64,000 bases of DNA from Absidia repens. Its lineage: Eukaryota; Mucoromycota; Mucoromycetes; Mucorales; Cunninghamellaceae. Below, one piece after another: positions 11,690 through 24,443 of this stretch. The notes beneath the pieces are model-generated. The model worked only from the letters and a program-made list of their open reading frames with translations, was not told the origin of the DNA and ran no database searches. The stretch lies in contig MCGE01000016.1 of assembly GCA_002105175.1 (NCBI GenBank), positions 131,501 to 195,500 on the forward strand. The letters run 5' to 3'. Within the stretch, counting starts at the first letter, position 1, and every line of letters begins with the position of its first letter. The translations under genes and the position numbers were made by a program.

Positions 11690-12620
11690 AGAAACATTTG
11701 AAAGGCCGCACACGTGAAATTTTATTTACTCCCAATTTTTACTATTTCGCTCTTTCTTCTCTTTTTCCTTCTTTTTCCTTCCTTAATCCTTCACAATTGC
11801 GGCTCCATGGGGTTATTTCGGACTTAGATTAGTGTCAGGACTAGTTTAGAAGTGTTTCCAGCTCAGGGATTACAAGATGCATGGGGAAACCCTTTCATTT
11901 TGGATTTAGGATTTAGAACCACCATTTAGTTGACTTTCTAGAGTCATTAGCTTAGTTTAGTCTTAGTTTGTTCATAGTTTGTATCTATGGATGAATAAAA
12001 TATGTCTCTTTTGACATATTGAATGAAAAATTTCCCAATCTTCTTTCTCATGCCTTGTGTGCGATAGCTTTTTTGTTTTTTTTGTTTTTTTTTTTTTACT
12101 ACCGTCAGCCCGTTTGATTAGTGTTGACAATTGTTATATGTCCCATTAGTCGTTCTCGTGTCTTGTGTGTTATAGATTTCTTTTTTTACTATCGTCAGTC
12201 CTTTTCGTCTGTGTTGACAGTTTTTATGCTTCAATAAAACATATTTCTTGTGTCATTCTCATGCTTTGTATAGTATATTAGATCCCTTATTACCCTTCTC
12301 CATAACTCCTTTTAGTCTCCCTCATGCTGCCTCCAATAGATCCATTATTACATTGAACCTCACATTCGAAGTTTAATATCTACTACATTTCTTTCGATTA
12401 TATGAATGTTTATATTTAGACCTCTTTATTATTCGTCTTCTGATCTATTGTGCTTTATAGCAGTTAGAACCGTTATTGTTGTTATTTTGTGAGTGTACTA
12501 CCAAACACTTGCTTTCTAGCGCACCTATTATGGCTACTTTCCCATCCCCATCCCCCTGAACCTTAGCACTGGTTGACAGTAGCAAATTAACCACAATTGA
12601 CACTATAGCAAGTTTTTTAT
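11690..12620 (+). repeat. Dispersed ~1 kb non-coding repeat, copy A
   Basis: CACGTG at 11711-11716 opens the copy, followed by a pyrimidine tract (11740-11795), then the core (GATTAGTGTCAGGACTAG, GATGCATGGGGAAACCC, CATTAGCTTAGTTTAGT) and AATAAAATATGTCTC at about 11995. Degenerate modules follow, with ..CTTCAATAAAACATAT.. near 12230. The right end is indistinct; a GGTTGACAG-like end motif lies near 12570. The copy has no open frame. The orientation given is CACGTG to AATAAA. Confidence 0.8.
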
Positions 12621-15026
12621 TCAAGTGCCGTAAACCCTTCTCTGGATGGCTTGGTTCAAGATAATGCGTCTATTGCAGGACGTTGGCATTATCTTCAAAT
12701 TATCGTGGTGTGTACTCATTTGAATTCTAGCATTAGTTTTATTATAACCATCTATACCAGCATAAACAAACAATGTCGTATATACACCTCTGGTGAGTCT
12801 CGCTGGCATTGGTGTTTTATTACTGTCCCGTCCCCGAAGCTTAACTACCATACTTAGCACTGTGAATACATACTGTTATTTTTTTATTTCTTACTACCAT
12901 AAATAAAAACCTTACCATTTGTAAAGTCTTCCTCTTTCATTCATTCTTTTTTTTTTTTTTTTTTTTTTTGGAAAATGACTCCAATCGTGGGTAAATTGTG
13001 TAGTTAATATATAGCGACTTAAATTGGCGTATCATTGTGACCCACTACAGAACCTACCCTAGTAGAGCAGCAATAGTATTAATTTGAAATCATTATCATT
13101 ATCGAATAATTGGACATTCCATCACCTCTTTTTTTGTGCAACCCTTTTTTCTTTCTTCTTGATCTGCATGGACACTAAAAAGGACGACCTGGTATAACGA
13201 CGATTCAATCGGTGGACAACAATACTCTTGCCATATGGAAAGATAAACAACATTCATATCAACATATCGGCAACCGTCTGCTTTGATGATACAACTCTTT
13301 AGTACTGCAGGGGTGGGGCGGGAGGGGAAAGGGGTGGGGGACAAAGAGGGGCGGGATAGGAAACCACCATCTAAAATGCATTGTTTTTGGCTTACTTAAA
13401 AATGATTATCAACTGATCGAAAGGGAACTAACCTATGTATATGGTGTGATGATTGAACAGAGAGACACACACACAATTTTATCAAATGGGGTAGGTGTAA
13501 CAAGTCTTGGTTATTGCATAGGGTGTGCGTTATCATGGAATCCTCCCATCCTCTTTCTCATGTAAGGCGGATCAAGTTTATGCGGTGGACCTCCTTTGAT
13601 GCATTGATTAGGTGTGTTATTGAAAGCAGGGGATTGGCAACCAATGTGAAAAAAAAAGAAAGACGGACGCAATGACGTGATATATTATTTTTTATTCATT
13701 AGATAGATCAAACTGTCAGTATGGTTGCTGGTATATGTCAGTAATGAAAATATAGATATAATAGTCCTTGGTATGGTAGAAAAGAAAAGAAAAAATTATC
13801 AAACGAGGCCATACTATTGGAGAAAAGAAGCTCTTTTTTCTCACCTGCCCCCTTTTTTTAGGATTCGCACTATGAGGGGTTTAAAATATCAAGGCAAAGG
13901 TAGGGAACAAAAAAGAAATCCGACTTCTGTACAATAGGATCTGGCCCGATAGCATTTCTTCAGTGTTGTGATACCTGCCGTTGGAAGTTGGCCCTCACGG
14001 ATGGTTCTTTGTGGTTTCCATTTATTGTGGCAGTAGTACTTTATCTATTTAATTATGTCTTTTATTCCTCCTATTTCTTATAATAAAACAAACCTATATT
14101 TGACTTCATCTACTATGTATGATTTCTGATTTTATGTCGTTGTGTTTTTTTATTGATGTTGGTATCCTTGTCAAACGGTGGCGGACCGGAAAAAAAATCC
14201 TTCAAAGAATTAATTTCCTGGATCCTGCGAATCGATAATTTGATTGGCCAAGGAAATATGATGATGTTCTAATTCAAGGGAATACACTACATTCATTTAT
14301 AAACACTGAATTGACTTGTTTTTCTCATTCATATTCTTACCTTATGACGATATGGTCCTTCTTAACCCGTTAAGCCCTATCCACACACACACCCCCCAAA
14401 AAAACACCTTCCTTTTTGTTTAGATCCATCAGTATGTTTTTTGACAGGATAAACCCCGCTCTCCTGAAAAGCTAGGGTGATGAGCATTGCATATGTTTAT
14501 TCTCCTGCTTGAAAATGTCGAAAAAAAAAGGTCAACCGGATCCCCTCTCGTTATTCTTACTGTTTTTCATCATACTTTGATATATATATGTATATATATA
14601 TATCAATGAATAAAAGAGATTTAACGTAGAAGATGGGATAGTATTCAATAAGGAAGGCTGAAATGATGATCCCAGGTGATTCGAGAAATGAAATGAAAAT
14701 ATTAGTCGATAACTACAACCTCGTGTTTGAACTTCGCTGTGTGACTAGCTGGGTTTTAAAACAATAAAAGTCAAAATTCGGTGCCTCATTTTTTTTAAAA
14801 AAAGTCTTTTTCTTGTTATCCTTTTTTCTTTTTTTCTTTTCACCCTATACCTTTTATCATCACCCAATTTACTTCTTTTATATATCTCTTTTATTATTGT
14901 TTTTTTTATTGATTGACGACTTGATATTTTACCTGTTGAAAGAAACCATAGCACCACTTTGAAAACTTCTACGCGCTCTGTGTTATTGTATTATCCACCT
15001 TATTTATAAATACCTTCTCAAGCACT
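12621..15026. other. Long intergenic region upstream of the TBC gene
   Basis: No supportable gene. Contains poly-T near 12945-12969, an AC-rich patch near 13465, and TATATATG repeats near 14580-14605. The last 250 bp before 15027 are T-rich, with TATTTATAAATACC immediately upstream of the start codon. The first few hundred bases could still belong to an eroded right end of repeat copy A. Confidence 0.4.
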
Positions 15027-16312
15027 ATGGCTTCATCACAGCTACAACTTGCCCCTGAAGTCCTGGATCGACTTCACCAACTCCAGCAAGCCGATAGACC
15101 TGTGTCTGTGGACGAAATACTTCAAGCTGCCAACTTGAATCATCTTGCTTTGCCTGTACAACAACCTACTCAGTCAAAATCAGCAGAAACTCGTATGACC
15201 AAACGTCAACCTCAAGACAGGAAAAATTCTGGCCTCACTATTGCAACATCTTTACGACTGGAAAAATCTACCTCCACCTTGACTTTGGCTGAACGACGAC
15301 GTATCCCAGTATCACCCAAAAAGTTAAAACTATATGCGCAAATCTCATCGTCTTCCTCGTCTTTACCGTCACAACAATCATCATCGCCATCACAAACGGA
15401 CAAAAACGACGACAATAATGCTAAGGATACAACTGCTGGCTCTACTGTGGATCGATGTGAACAAATGAAGAAATTGGAAAAAGAAAATGCCAAATTGCCA
15501 CCACAGGTAACACAACTAATGAATTGATTTTTTATTAGAAAATTACTGATCAGTTTTTTTTTCTTGGTTTTTAGGGGTCAGAAGAATATTTATTATCACA
15601 CTTGGAACGACAAAATGCTTTACTTCAAGCTGATCCCAAATCCATCTCCATGGAAGCCAATCGATTACAAGCCGATTTTGAAACATTGAAACAACTGGTG
15701 ACTGACAATAGCACAGTGATCCCTCAAGTAGGTCTTTTATCATCTCCAGATATGATCAATCAAATGGACGGTGATACATCAACTTCAGCATCAGCAGCAA
15801 CAATTATCTCGGATTGGGACTTTTGGCAATGTTTGGTCGACGACTTTTCTACAGCGGTTGCTAAACTACCCCACTTGGTATCCGCGAAACTCCGTTATGG
15901 CGGTATTCCTCATCCTCTTCGTGGTGTCATGTGGCAAGCCATGGCTCAATCTTCCTCTACTCGATTGGAAATCATGTATGATAGTTTGGTCAACAATGCT
16001 GATGAATCGCCCTCTCCTTATGCTCGCGTTATTCAACGGGATCTCTCTCGCACCTTCCCAACCGTGGATATGTTCAAATGTGATGGTGGCCAAGGTCAGC
16101 AAGCAATGGAACGTATCTTGATCAGCTATAGTATGTATGATGTTCAAGTTGGATATTGCCAAGGTCTTGCCTTTTTAGTGGGACCTTTATTGATGACGGT
16201 AAGGATAAGAAAAAGCAATATATATATATATATATATTGTGAGCTCAGTACTAATATGCTGCTTTGTTTTTTGTTTAGATGCCTGAAAAACAAGCTTTCT
16301 GCGTCTTTGTCA

Positions 16313-16350
<38 letters not shown>

Positions 16351-18770
16351 TCGTATTGCGTCTAGTATACTCACTTAATTTTTTATTCCCTTTTCAAAGG
16401 CTGATGGAAACTTACGAAATGCGAACAATGTTTACACTCAACATGGAAGGTTTACATCTACGTCTTCACCAATTTCAAACATTGCTGTCACAATTCTGTC
16501 CTCGTTTAGATGCTCATTTGGCAAACCACTCTATCCATCCTGCAATGTATGCTTCTCAATGGTATCTCACTTTATTTGCTTATTCATTGCCGATCCATGT
16601 TGTGATGCGAATCTATGATTTGGTGTTTGCTGAAGGCGCTGTCGAGACTATTACTCGCGTAGCTATTGCTGTGATGCAAAAGAATGAAGAAACGCTATTG
16701 GAAATTCAGGACTTTGAACAATTGATGATGTACCTCAGCTCCAAGAAACTCTATGAAACTGCCTACCAGTCTGACGCTGAAGCTGTGATTGCCGACACAA
16801 TGGCTCTGTCTCCCTCTATTACCAAGGCCAAAATGGACAATATTGCCAAAACCCATGACAGTGAATTGGAACAAGAAAAGACCCGAGCACACCAAGTACT
16901 TGCTATCCGATTCGGTGGTTGGAAAAGAAACAGCACCACCAACGGTGGCAACAATAATGATGGCAACGAAAGCATCAAATCACCCACAACATCAACAAGC
17001 AAACGTGATTCTTGGTTCCCTTGGCGTGAAAACAAAGCGCCAGCATTGGTTCAATCACCTACTTCACCCACGACACCTAGCACACCTATTCCAGTCTCTT
17101 CACTATCATCGTCTTCATCCATGATGCAACCTCCTCAACCTCATCCAATGGATCGAACTGTCCCTGTGCTTCATAAGCAAATCGAAGAACTCGTTATCGC
17201 CTTATCCCAGCTTCAAAAGGAACATTCTCACCTCACTGAACAAGTCATGACGATGAAGATGAATGCAATGGACTATACATCAGCAAACGAAAAGTTGGTT
17301 GAACGCAATTCGGTATTAACTCAGCGACTCAAAAAATATAAACAACAACACCGATCTTCTTCAGGTGCACAGACATTTGCTTCCGCCTCTTCATTCAACT
17401 CTTATCCGCCCCTTAGTCCTTCACCTTGCTCAATGGATACAACCTTTTCATCATTGGTAGACAAGGCAAACGCTTCTCGATTGCAAGTATTGGAAAAAGA
17501 TCAAGAATTCTGTTCATTTGTGTCCTCCTTGCGCATGACCGGTGACTTTGGATCCTTGATTGCCTCAGCCCTGTCAACTACCAACGATGGTGTTACCGCT
17601 GTTGGTCACAACGAACATTTGGATCCACTTGATATGACTGATGCTGACGATGACGAGGATGATATTGTGGTGGATAACAACAATGCTCAATCATACGACG
17701 ATGACCACAACGACGTTTTGGATGATATGGCCACTCTGTCTCGAACATCCTCACCACACGAAAGCACGGATGCCACCACCAACACCACCAATACTACCTG
17801 CGACGATAACGACACTATCAACAAAGTGGATGCCATCACTCAAGAATTGGTGACCGTGAAATTGGCCAATTTCGAAATGGGCCAGAAATACGAATCGATG
17901 TGCCATCAAAACGAATCGTTGAGCAACCAACTCACGCTTTCCCAAGGCAAAGAACAGATGTATCTAGATCAAATGGCAGTTCTGGAAAAGGTGCGAGCGG
18001 ACCAAACGCAAGAAATCGATACCATGGTCAAGGCCAATGAATCCTTATCTGAACGCATCATGGCAGCCAAGCAGACATCCGCCGAACTTCATATGGAAAA
18101 ACTGACCTTGGTGGAGCAAGTGACGCAATTGGAGAGCCATGTGCGTGAATTGGAACGGGAAAAGCAGGAATACCTCAAGCCGCGGGACTCCTTTACCGAA
18201 GAAGTGTTTGCCGCCCATCATACCCTGTTTGGAGAAGGATCCGTCTTCCATCAACAACAACGTGACTCCACCACCACCACCACGATGAGGGAAAAACGAA
18301 ATAGTACCAATAGCAATGGCAACAATGAAGATTATCAACGAAAATACGTGGATTCGGAAATTCGATGTCGTGAATTGGAAAAATTGCTTGCCGAAGCCAA
18401 ATGTCGCCTTGTGGAATACGAAACGACTCCTGCACCCACACAAAAACGACCTACGTCCTTGGTGGCCATGGGCACCAACAAGAGCAGCAGCAATAATATT
18501 CATGGACTTGTATTGACCACACGCGGCAACAACAATGGCGGAACAGCTATGGTGCGTGACGATTCCACCGCCACGCGCGTGTCGACTGATAGCATGTCAA
18601 CCACCACCTCATCCAAACGCTCCAGTGTCTACTCTCGTCTCTGGAACTCCATTGCCTCGCCCACCACCCCGTCGTCCACCGATGCCTTGCCTTTCAACAC
18701 CAAAGCAAATGACACCTACCATCAACAACAACAGCCTACCATTGTGCAGTCTGATTTAACATCTGTTTAA
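15027..18770 (+). CDS. TBC-domain Rab GTPase-activating protein (Gyp5/EVI5-type)
   Basis: Four exons: 15027-15506, 15575-16198, 16279-16313 (only 35 nt), 16400-18770; 1169 residues. The TBC domain spans roughly residues 260-480. It shows GIPHPLRGVMWQAM, the arginine-finger motif IQRDLSRTFP and the glutamine-finger motif YCQG, so catalytic dual-finger residues are present. It continues through the micro-exon (MPEKQAFCVFV) into LMETYEMRTMF, HLANHSIHPAMYASQWYLTLFAY and VMRIYDLVFAEG. Such proteins accelerate GTP hydrolysis on Ypt1/Sec4-class Rabs in exocytic and Golgi traffic. The C-terminal half has Ser/Pro-rich linkers and extended coiled coil (residues ~740-800 and 930-1040), as in Gyp5/RABGAP1L/EVI5. 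No N-terminal PTB or other recognised domain. Confidence 0.93.
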
Positions 18771-19359
18771 GTCACTTTTTTGTTTCGGTGGGGAAGCGCT
18801 AGCTTGGTGCACCATCTGTTTTGTCATTATTACTACTACTATTATTATTATCATTCCTCAACTTTTTTTTTTTGTATGCTTATCACTGACTTTCATTGTC
18901 GGCGATCTCTCCTTACTCTATATCTTATATTTTATGTGCTTTTTCCTCTCCCCCTCTCCCCGTATTATTTATATAGTTAATTAGTTTAGTTACTTTTTAT
19001 TTTATTGTTTTCATCCTTATTTTTTATACTCTCATGATATCATTTTTGTTTCCCGCTTATTGACTTTATATACATATATCTCTTCCTGTATCCCTCCCCA
19101 TTTCCCCCTTTATGTGATTCAATAAAATTACCAAAGCGTTTTTGACTTTATTTACAGTGGTTTCCTTCTCCTTTTTTTTACGATAAAACAAAATGGTCTG
19201 GTGTATATTGCTGGAGATTTGCAGAAAAAAAATCTTATCAGAGGGTGTGGAGTCAAGCCCATTCAAAAACACGCTGGATAATTCACACTCCGGTCACATG
19301 GATCTATCTATTTTTTTTTTTTCTCCCGCTTTTTGCTTTTTTTTTCCAGACATCTTCAT
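18771..19359. other. 3' region of the TBC gene
   Basis: T-rich 3' flank; CAATAAAATTACC at about 19120 is a good polyadenylation signal for the TBC gene. No second gene seen before the partial repeat copy. Confidence 0.4.
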
Positions 19360-19640
19360 CAAAACCTCAATGGGAGGTGATGGTGGTATTGGATTAGTGG
19401 TTAGAACTTTGAAACAGGGGCATTTTGGAAAATGCAACACAAACATCATGGGGAAACCCTGTCATTTTTGATCCGTGATTTGGGGAACCACCATTAGATT
19501 AGCTGTTTATCTTGCAACTGTACATACTATAGAATCACTTGGGTTTGCTTAGCTTAGTTCTAGCCTTTATAGTTTATATCTTTGTTCGAATAAAGTATAT
19601 CTTGCACTTGCTTTTTTCCATTAGTCTCTCTCTCAAGCGT
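19360..19640 (+). repeat. Dispersed repeat, partial diverged copy G
   Basis: Only the core and the first AATAAA module are recognisable: CATGGGGAAACCCTGTCAT, a GAACCACCATTAGATTAGCTG-like stretch, GCTTAGCTTAGTT, then GAATAAAGTATATC near 19590. It is the most diverged copy, yet the core is still clear while its flanks are not. A CACATG near 19295 may be a mutated relic of the CACGTG end. Confidence 0.65.
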
Positions 19641-20029
19641 TGAATTGTCTTATCGGCAGCATAATTATATATCTATATCACAATATGTGTGTATGTGTGT
19701 GTGAAATCGTATCTTAGTTTTATTTATTTGTAAAGTGGCCTGTGACGCTGTGAGGCTAGTGTCATGAATATTGTTTACTGATTTTAGTGTTCAGTATTGA
19801 GTTTGTTAAGTGGTTTTAATGCTTTGTACTAGTGTATGGAGGGTGCCTGGCAGCGGTATTGGGGCAAGTTTATATATATATACATATACATATATATATT
19901 GGGCGAGTATATGACCATCGAACGGGTGACAAGCAACATACTCAGGTAAGCTCGCGTTAGGCAGTTAATAAGACTCTCACAAAAACAGCTACAACACCAA
20001 TGTCACTCACTGCACAATAGGTCAGAGGA

Positions 20030-20700
20030 TGGTTACTAAAAAGAATATACTTTATTGAAGCAAAATTGGCAGATACTAAAACTAAGGAGGGGGGGCATTC
20101 CAACAAGGAATTTAACTAGAAAGGTTCTATTGGAGGTACTATGAGGGAGACTATTCTGAGGTTATGAATAAAGATTAGTACTATTCTAAAGGAACGCAAA
20201 GGAATGGGTGTAAAATGGGGTCCTGAATATTAGTACAAGGCTGTCTTTTATTGTTCTCTCATTGAAACACAACAAACGATCAAAACACTAATCAAACGGG
20301 ATTGGTTGCTAATAAACAAGAAAAGGAATCTATTGTTTAAAAATAAGAAACGCTAATGAGACATATTTCATTGAAACAAGTAAAAATAGATATGTTTTAT
20401 TCAGATATAGAGACAAGCTAACGCTAAGCTAAGCTAATGAAGGCTCCAAAAAGCTAACTAGTTGTGTCTTCAGATCCTAGATCCAAAATGAAAGGGTTTC
20501 CCCATGCATCTTGTAATCCCTGAGCTGAAAACCCTTCGAAACTAGTCCTGATTCAATTCTAGGTCCAAAATCACCCCCATACAGATTGAATGGTGAAGAA
20601 AAAATAAAGTGATAAAAAAAAGAGAAAAGAAAAAAGAAAATCGGCGGGAGAGAAAAAATAAAACACTTCACGTGGGCGGGTTTTGAATTTTTCTACCTCT
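20030..20700 (-). repeat. Dispersed repeat, inverted copy B1
   Basis: Reverse orientation: CACGTG at 20669-20674 is followed leftwards by a pyrimidine tract (purine on the plus strand, 20590-20660), the core (GATGCATGGGGAAACCC as its complement near 20497-20515), TAGCTTAGCTTAGCG, an AATAAAACATATC signal near 20400, and a further GCTTCAATAAAGTATATTC module near 20045-20065. It faces copy B2 across ~180 bp. Confidence 0.75.
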
Positions 20701-20859
20701 CATTTGGGTTCTGTCTGAGGCGTTCAAGGTTTTCTTGGGGTTGGGTTTGGGTTTTCATCGGGGCATGTTTTTATATCCTTTTTTTTTAACGTTTTCCAGA
20801 GATATCACAACCGAACCTCCATTACGAAATAATATACAGCAAACCCTTTCTCTTTGATA

Positions 20860-21640
20860 ACCTTTATAAGACCGTCGAGGTATTGCATGGGAAACCCTTT
20901 CGTTTTGGATTTAGGATCTGAAAGCACCATTAGTTGGCTTTTTGGAGTCCTCATTAGCTTAGTTTAGTATCACTTTGTCTCTTTATCTGAATAAAATATG
21001 TCTCTTTTTACTCGTTTCTAATAGATCGTTTTATTTTAATTTATTTTTTACTGTCATCGCTGCTTTTGATTGAATGTGGACCGTTTGCGGTACTCCAATA
21101 GCAAATGACCTTTTAGCCTTCTCATACCTTGTACTGTACAGTACATTATATTAGCTCCCATTTTACAAATCTACCTTTAACTTAGTATTGGGTATTCTTC
21201 AAATCCCATATAAGGCTCCTTCATACTGCCACCAATATCCTTTGATTGAATCCCTTGTTAGAAATACCCTCTGTTTTTACCAGTATCAATAAAATATCGC
21301 TTTTTTGATTATCAAATTCTGACTCATCAAATATGAACAATGTCGCTAATGTATATAGCTGTTTGTGAGTGTCCTACCAATCACCTTTCTGTATAGTTCA
21401 TCAACTATCACACGCTCCTCCCGTACCCAGGAATAAGTTGGCAGCCTTAGACGACTTACTATCAATTATAGCGATATTCCTGCTCAACCTATCGTATAAA
21501 TGAAATCTAAGTCGTTCCGTGTGTGTATCCACCTCTGAAGAGATTTTACTCTGCTTTCTAGCTTATTTATGATTACGTGCACCTCTCACCCCAGTGACCT
21601 AACAACTGATTGATAGTTTTAGGTGACGCGATAGGGGAAT
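20860..21640 (+). repeat. Dispersed repeat, forward copy B2 (left end missing)
   Basis: Begins inside the core (GCATGGGAAACCCTTTCG at about 20887), then CATTAGCTTAGTTTAGT, GAATAAAATATGTCTC near 20990, further modules with ATCAATAAAATATCG near 21290, and the end motif CAACTGATTGATAGTTTTAGGTGAC near 21605-21628. The CACGTG and pyrimidine tract are absent, so it is 5'-truncated or fused to the inverted copy on its left. Confidence 0.75.
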
Positions 21641-21887
21641 GTGGTTGTAATTTCCGCTATATTCAAAACGTGCGTTTCAAATTCGCTGCATTCTCCTGGA
21701 CATTTGCTCGCGAATTTCGCAAGGCCAAAAAAAAAAAAAGGTCTTGCGATCAATGATTTACGAAATAGACGCCGAAAGTTTTATGAATTTGGGAATCTTA
21801 CGACTCTGGATTTCAAACATTTTACCTAATCTAAGAAGCCAAGTCGCAAACAAATTACACGGGGAAGTGATTAATCCATTCACCAAC

Positions 21888-21921
<34 letters not shown>

Positions 21922-22267
21922 AGGGTGAACCTGGGTACAGAGTATACAAGGTGAAATATCCTTGGCTTTTGCCCTTTTTCTCTGTCCCTCCCCAATGTCA
22001 TCCCAATTGAAACTTTAACTATTCTTTTTTTTTTTTGGATATTACATCCCGACATCCGCCAACACCAATGGAAAAAAAAAAACGAGTTCCTATATTCAAG
22101 CATGGCTTTCATCTGCAATAAGGCGAAACCATGTACAATCATTGTGAAACATAAATCGGTAAAGTAATGGGTCAAAAAATAAAATGGCTTTTTTTTTTTT
22201 ATTCATAATCGTTAAAACTTCAAAATAAGAGAAAGAATGGGGGTATAATATAGGAAAAACGCTAAAG
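21641..22267. other. Intergenic region downstream of the M28 peptidase
   Basis: No gene seen; contains an A27-class run at about 21890-21916 and several shorter A/T runs, and should hold the 3' UTR of the minus-strand peptidase gene. Confidence 0.35.
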
Positions 22268-24116
22268 CTAATTTGGTGCCGATTCAAGAATGCTAGCAGT
22301 GGATTGAGAATACATTTCCAAAATATGAGCATAGGCCCGGCTATGAATAAGAAGACCATTGGGGTTGGCATTTTTGATTGTATCGCAAGCGGTATGGTAG
22401 CAGGGATCATGAGCAACACCTTCTTTACCCCCATAGTCTTCCTCTTCTTGCTTGGTTTTGATGTAAGAAAATCCCGTGGATAATCCACCAGCAGGAATAG
22501 AAGCTTTCTATTTGATAAAAAAAAAAAAAAAAAAAAGGAGACAAGGTGAGCTTTTTTGAAAAAAAAAATTCTGCATATGTAATCGAAAAGAAGGAGGCGC
22601 GGGGTGGGGGCGAAGGAGTATATTTTCTCGACTTGCGTAAAAAGGACCGGCATCGCTATCGGCAGCAACAACGTCATAACCAAGAACTTGATGATGTTGT
22701 TCGGTTTCGTCAAAATAGCGTTCGAAAGCCAATTGAATTGATTTCGAGCCATGAGGTGCAGCACTAAAGCCAGGAGGTGGGTTGGATTCATTACCTAAAA
22801 ATAAATAAAAAAAAAAAAACAAAAAAAAACAAAAAACGAATCATTAGTTTTACTGGTATGCATATAGTATGTGATTGGTGCGATGGTGAAAGAGGGAGGG
22901 GCGAGGAATTACCATCATAGACCATATTGACATAGTTGGGACTTGCAATCATATCAGCATTTAAATACACAGCGATGGCATGTTTTTGTTGGGTCGTCAA
23001 TGAATCCACATAGCCAGTGGATCCAATCAAGCCTTCTTCTTCAGCAGTCCACCAGGAAAATCGGACAGTGTTGGCGACTTTGGTTTGATCCAAATGACGG
23101 GATAATTCTAATAAGGCAGCCACACCTGATCCATCATCATTGATTCCAGGTCCTTCGAGAACACTATCAGTATGGGCACCTATCATAACAACATTTGATT
23201 TGTTCCCTGCCTAAAGAAGAAATGAAAGAGAAAGATGACTACGATGATCATGCCTTCACATCCGCCCTCCCTTTTTTACCTTGGTTTCAGCAATAATATT
23301 GTAGGTGGTAACAGGAACCGTTCTGTGAACCATTCGGAGTTGGGTCCTAAGTTTTGGTGATTGTTGTATTGCGGCGAGAACCGAGCTACTTGAGTTTCCA
23401 GTCAAGATACCAGTGGGAAGAGTTGAGTGAAAACCACTATAATCATCAAAAGCAGATGTGTGAGAGGCGTTGCCAGTGTAAATGAGGGCGGCGGCAGCGC
23501 CACTTTGTTGCGCCAAGGCTGCTTTTTCAGCAAGAGTGCATTGTCCACGTTGAATCACGGCAATCCAAGGTTGTTGTTGTTGTTGTTGTTGTTGAATGGG
23601 TCCACACAGGTTTTCTACGGCGACAAGTGTTGCTGAGATGCCTTGTTGTGACGTTGATGGTGAACCGTTGATTTGTCTGGTTTCAAAGACCTGTTCCTTC
23701 CCGTCAACAGTGATGGAAAGTGAGTGTTCTAAACTATCATTTCTAAGTAATTTGATTTCTAGGTGTCAAAAAAAGGGGATATGAGAAAAAATTAGTTCAA
23801 CAGCGACTTTGGGATTATTTATCTTTTTCAAGCGTGTGGTACCTTGTAACTGCACTTGGTAACCAAACTCCGTCACTGACTTTTTGATGTACTCCAAAGT
23901 GTCTATATGTCCTTTGGTGCCAACAAGTCGATTGCCACCGTTATTATCAGCGAAGCCTTGTAATACTTTTAAGTGTCCCATTAAATCATCCTTTTTCATT
24001 GAGTTTTCGAGAGCGAATTGATCCCCCTTTCTGTTGATGGTCGTGGGTAAACTATAAACAGCATTGAATAAAAACGATAGTAATAAAATACAAGGTAAAA
24101 TTCGACCATCAATCAT
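22268..24116 (-). CDS. Secreted/vacuolar M28 zinc aminopeptidase with PA domain
   Basis: Five exons: 24116-23843, 23758-23280, 23210-22913, 22794-22633, 22503-22268; 482 residues. A signal peptide (ILPCILLLSFLFNAVYS) starts the protein. A PA domain follows around residues 130-230 (WIAVIQRGQCTLAEKAALAQQSGAAAALIY). The M28 catalytic domain carries all expected metal ligands and the catalytic acid: HTDSV, GINDDGSG, TAEEEGLIGS, LNADM and HDPCYHTACD. It should release N-terminal residues from peptides using two zinc ions, in the vacuole or outside the cell, like aminopeptidase Y and its secreted relatives. The last intron is uncertain: donor GTCGAG and acceptor AAAG are weak, but this choice restores GPFY-ATS-IPAGG with the family's spacing between GPF and IPAGG. 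Confidence 0.93.
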
Positions 24117-24443
24117 TATGGATAAAAAAAAAAAAAATATGGAACAAGACTAAAAAAATGAGACAAGGCAGATAGAAGAAAAAAAAGCTTCCAAATCTTT
24201 ATGTAATTTATTAAAGGGGGTGAAAGTGGCTGAGAGAATGCAACAGGAGAGAAAAGAACGAGAGGGATGGATGACGATCAAATTCAGGATGTAAAAAAAA
24301 AAAAAGTAGAATATATGTAAGAAGAAAAATATCTGGGGGCGGGGAGGGCAAAATAATGAAGGGGGGCGGGATGTACAAAAAAAAAAAAAAAAAAAAATCA
24401 AAACCATAACTATAACAATCATACCGTAAATCCAAAATTGCCA
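24117..24443. promoter_or_regulatory. Upstream region of the M28 peptidase / 3' flank of bHLH gene
   Basis: About 330 bp of A/G-rich plus-strand sequence (pyrimidine-rich when read toward the peptidase), with A runs near 24123, 24294 and 24377. It must hold the peptidase promoter and the bHLH 3' UTR. No specific site identified. Confidence 0.35.

Noticed and set aside
12621..12860. Overlapping short frames on both strands
   Set aside because: Located at the eroded edge of repeat copy A with no protein-like composition.
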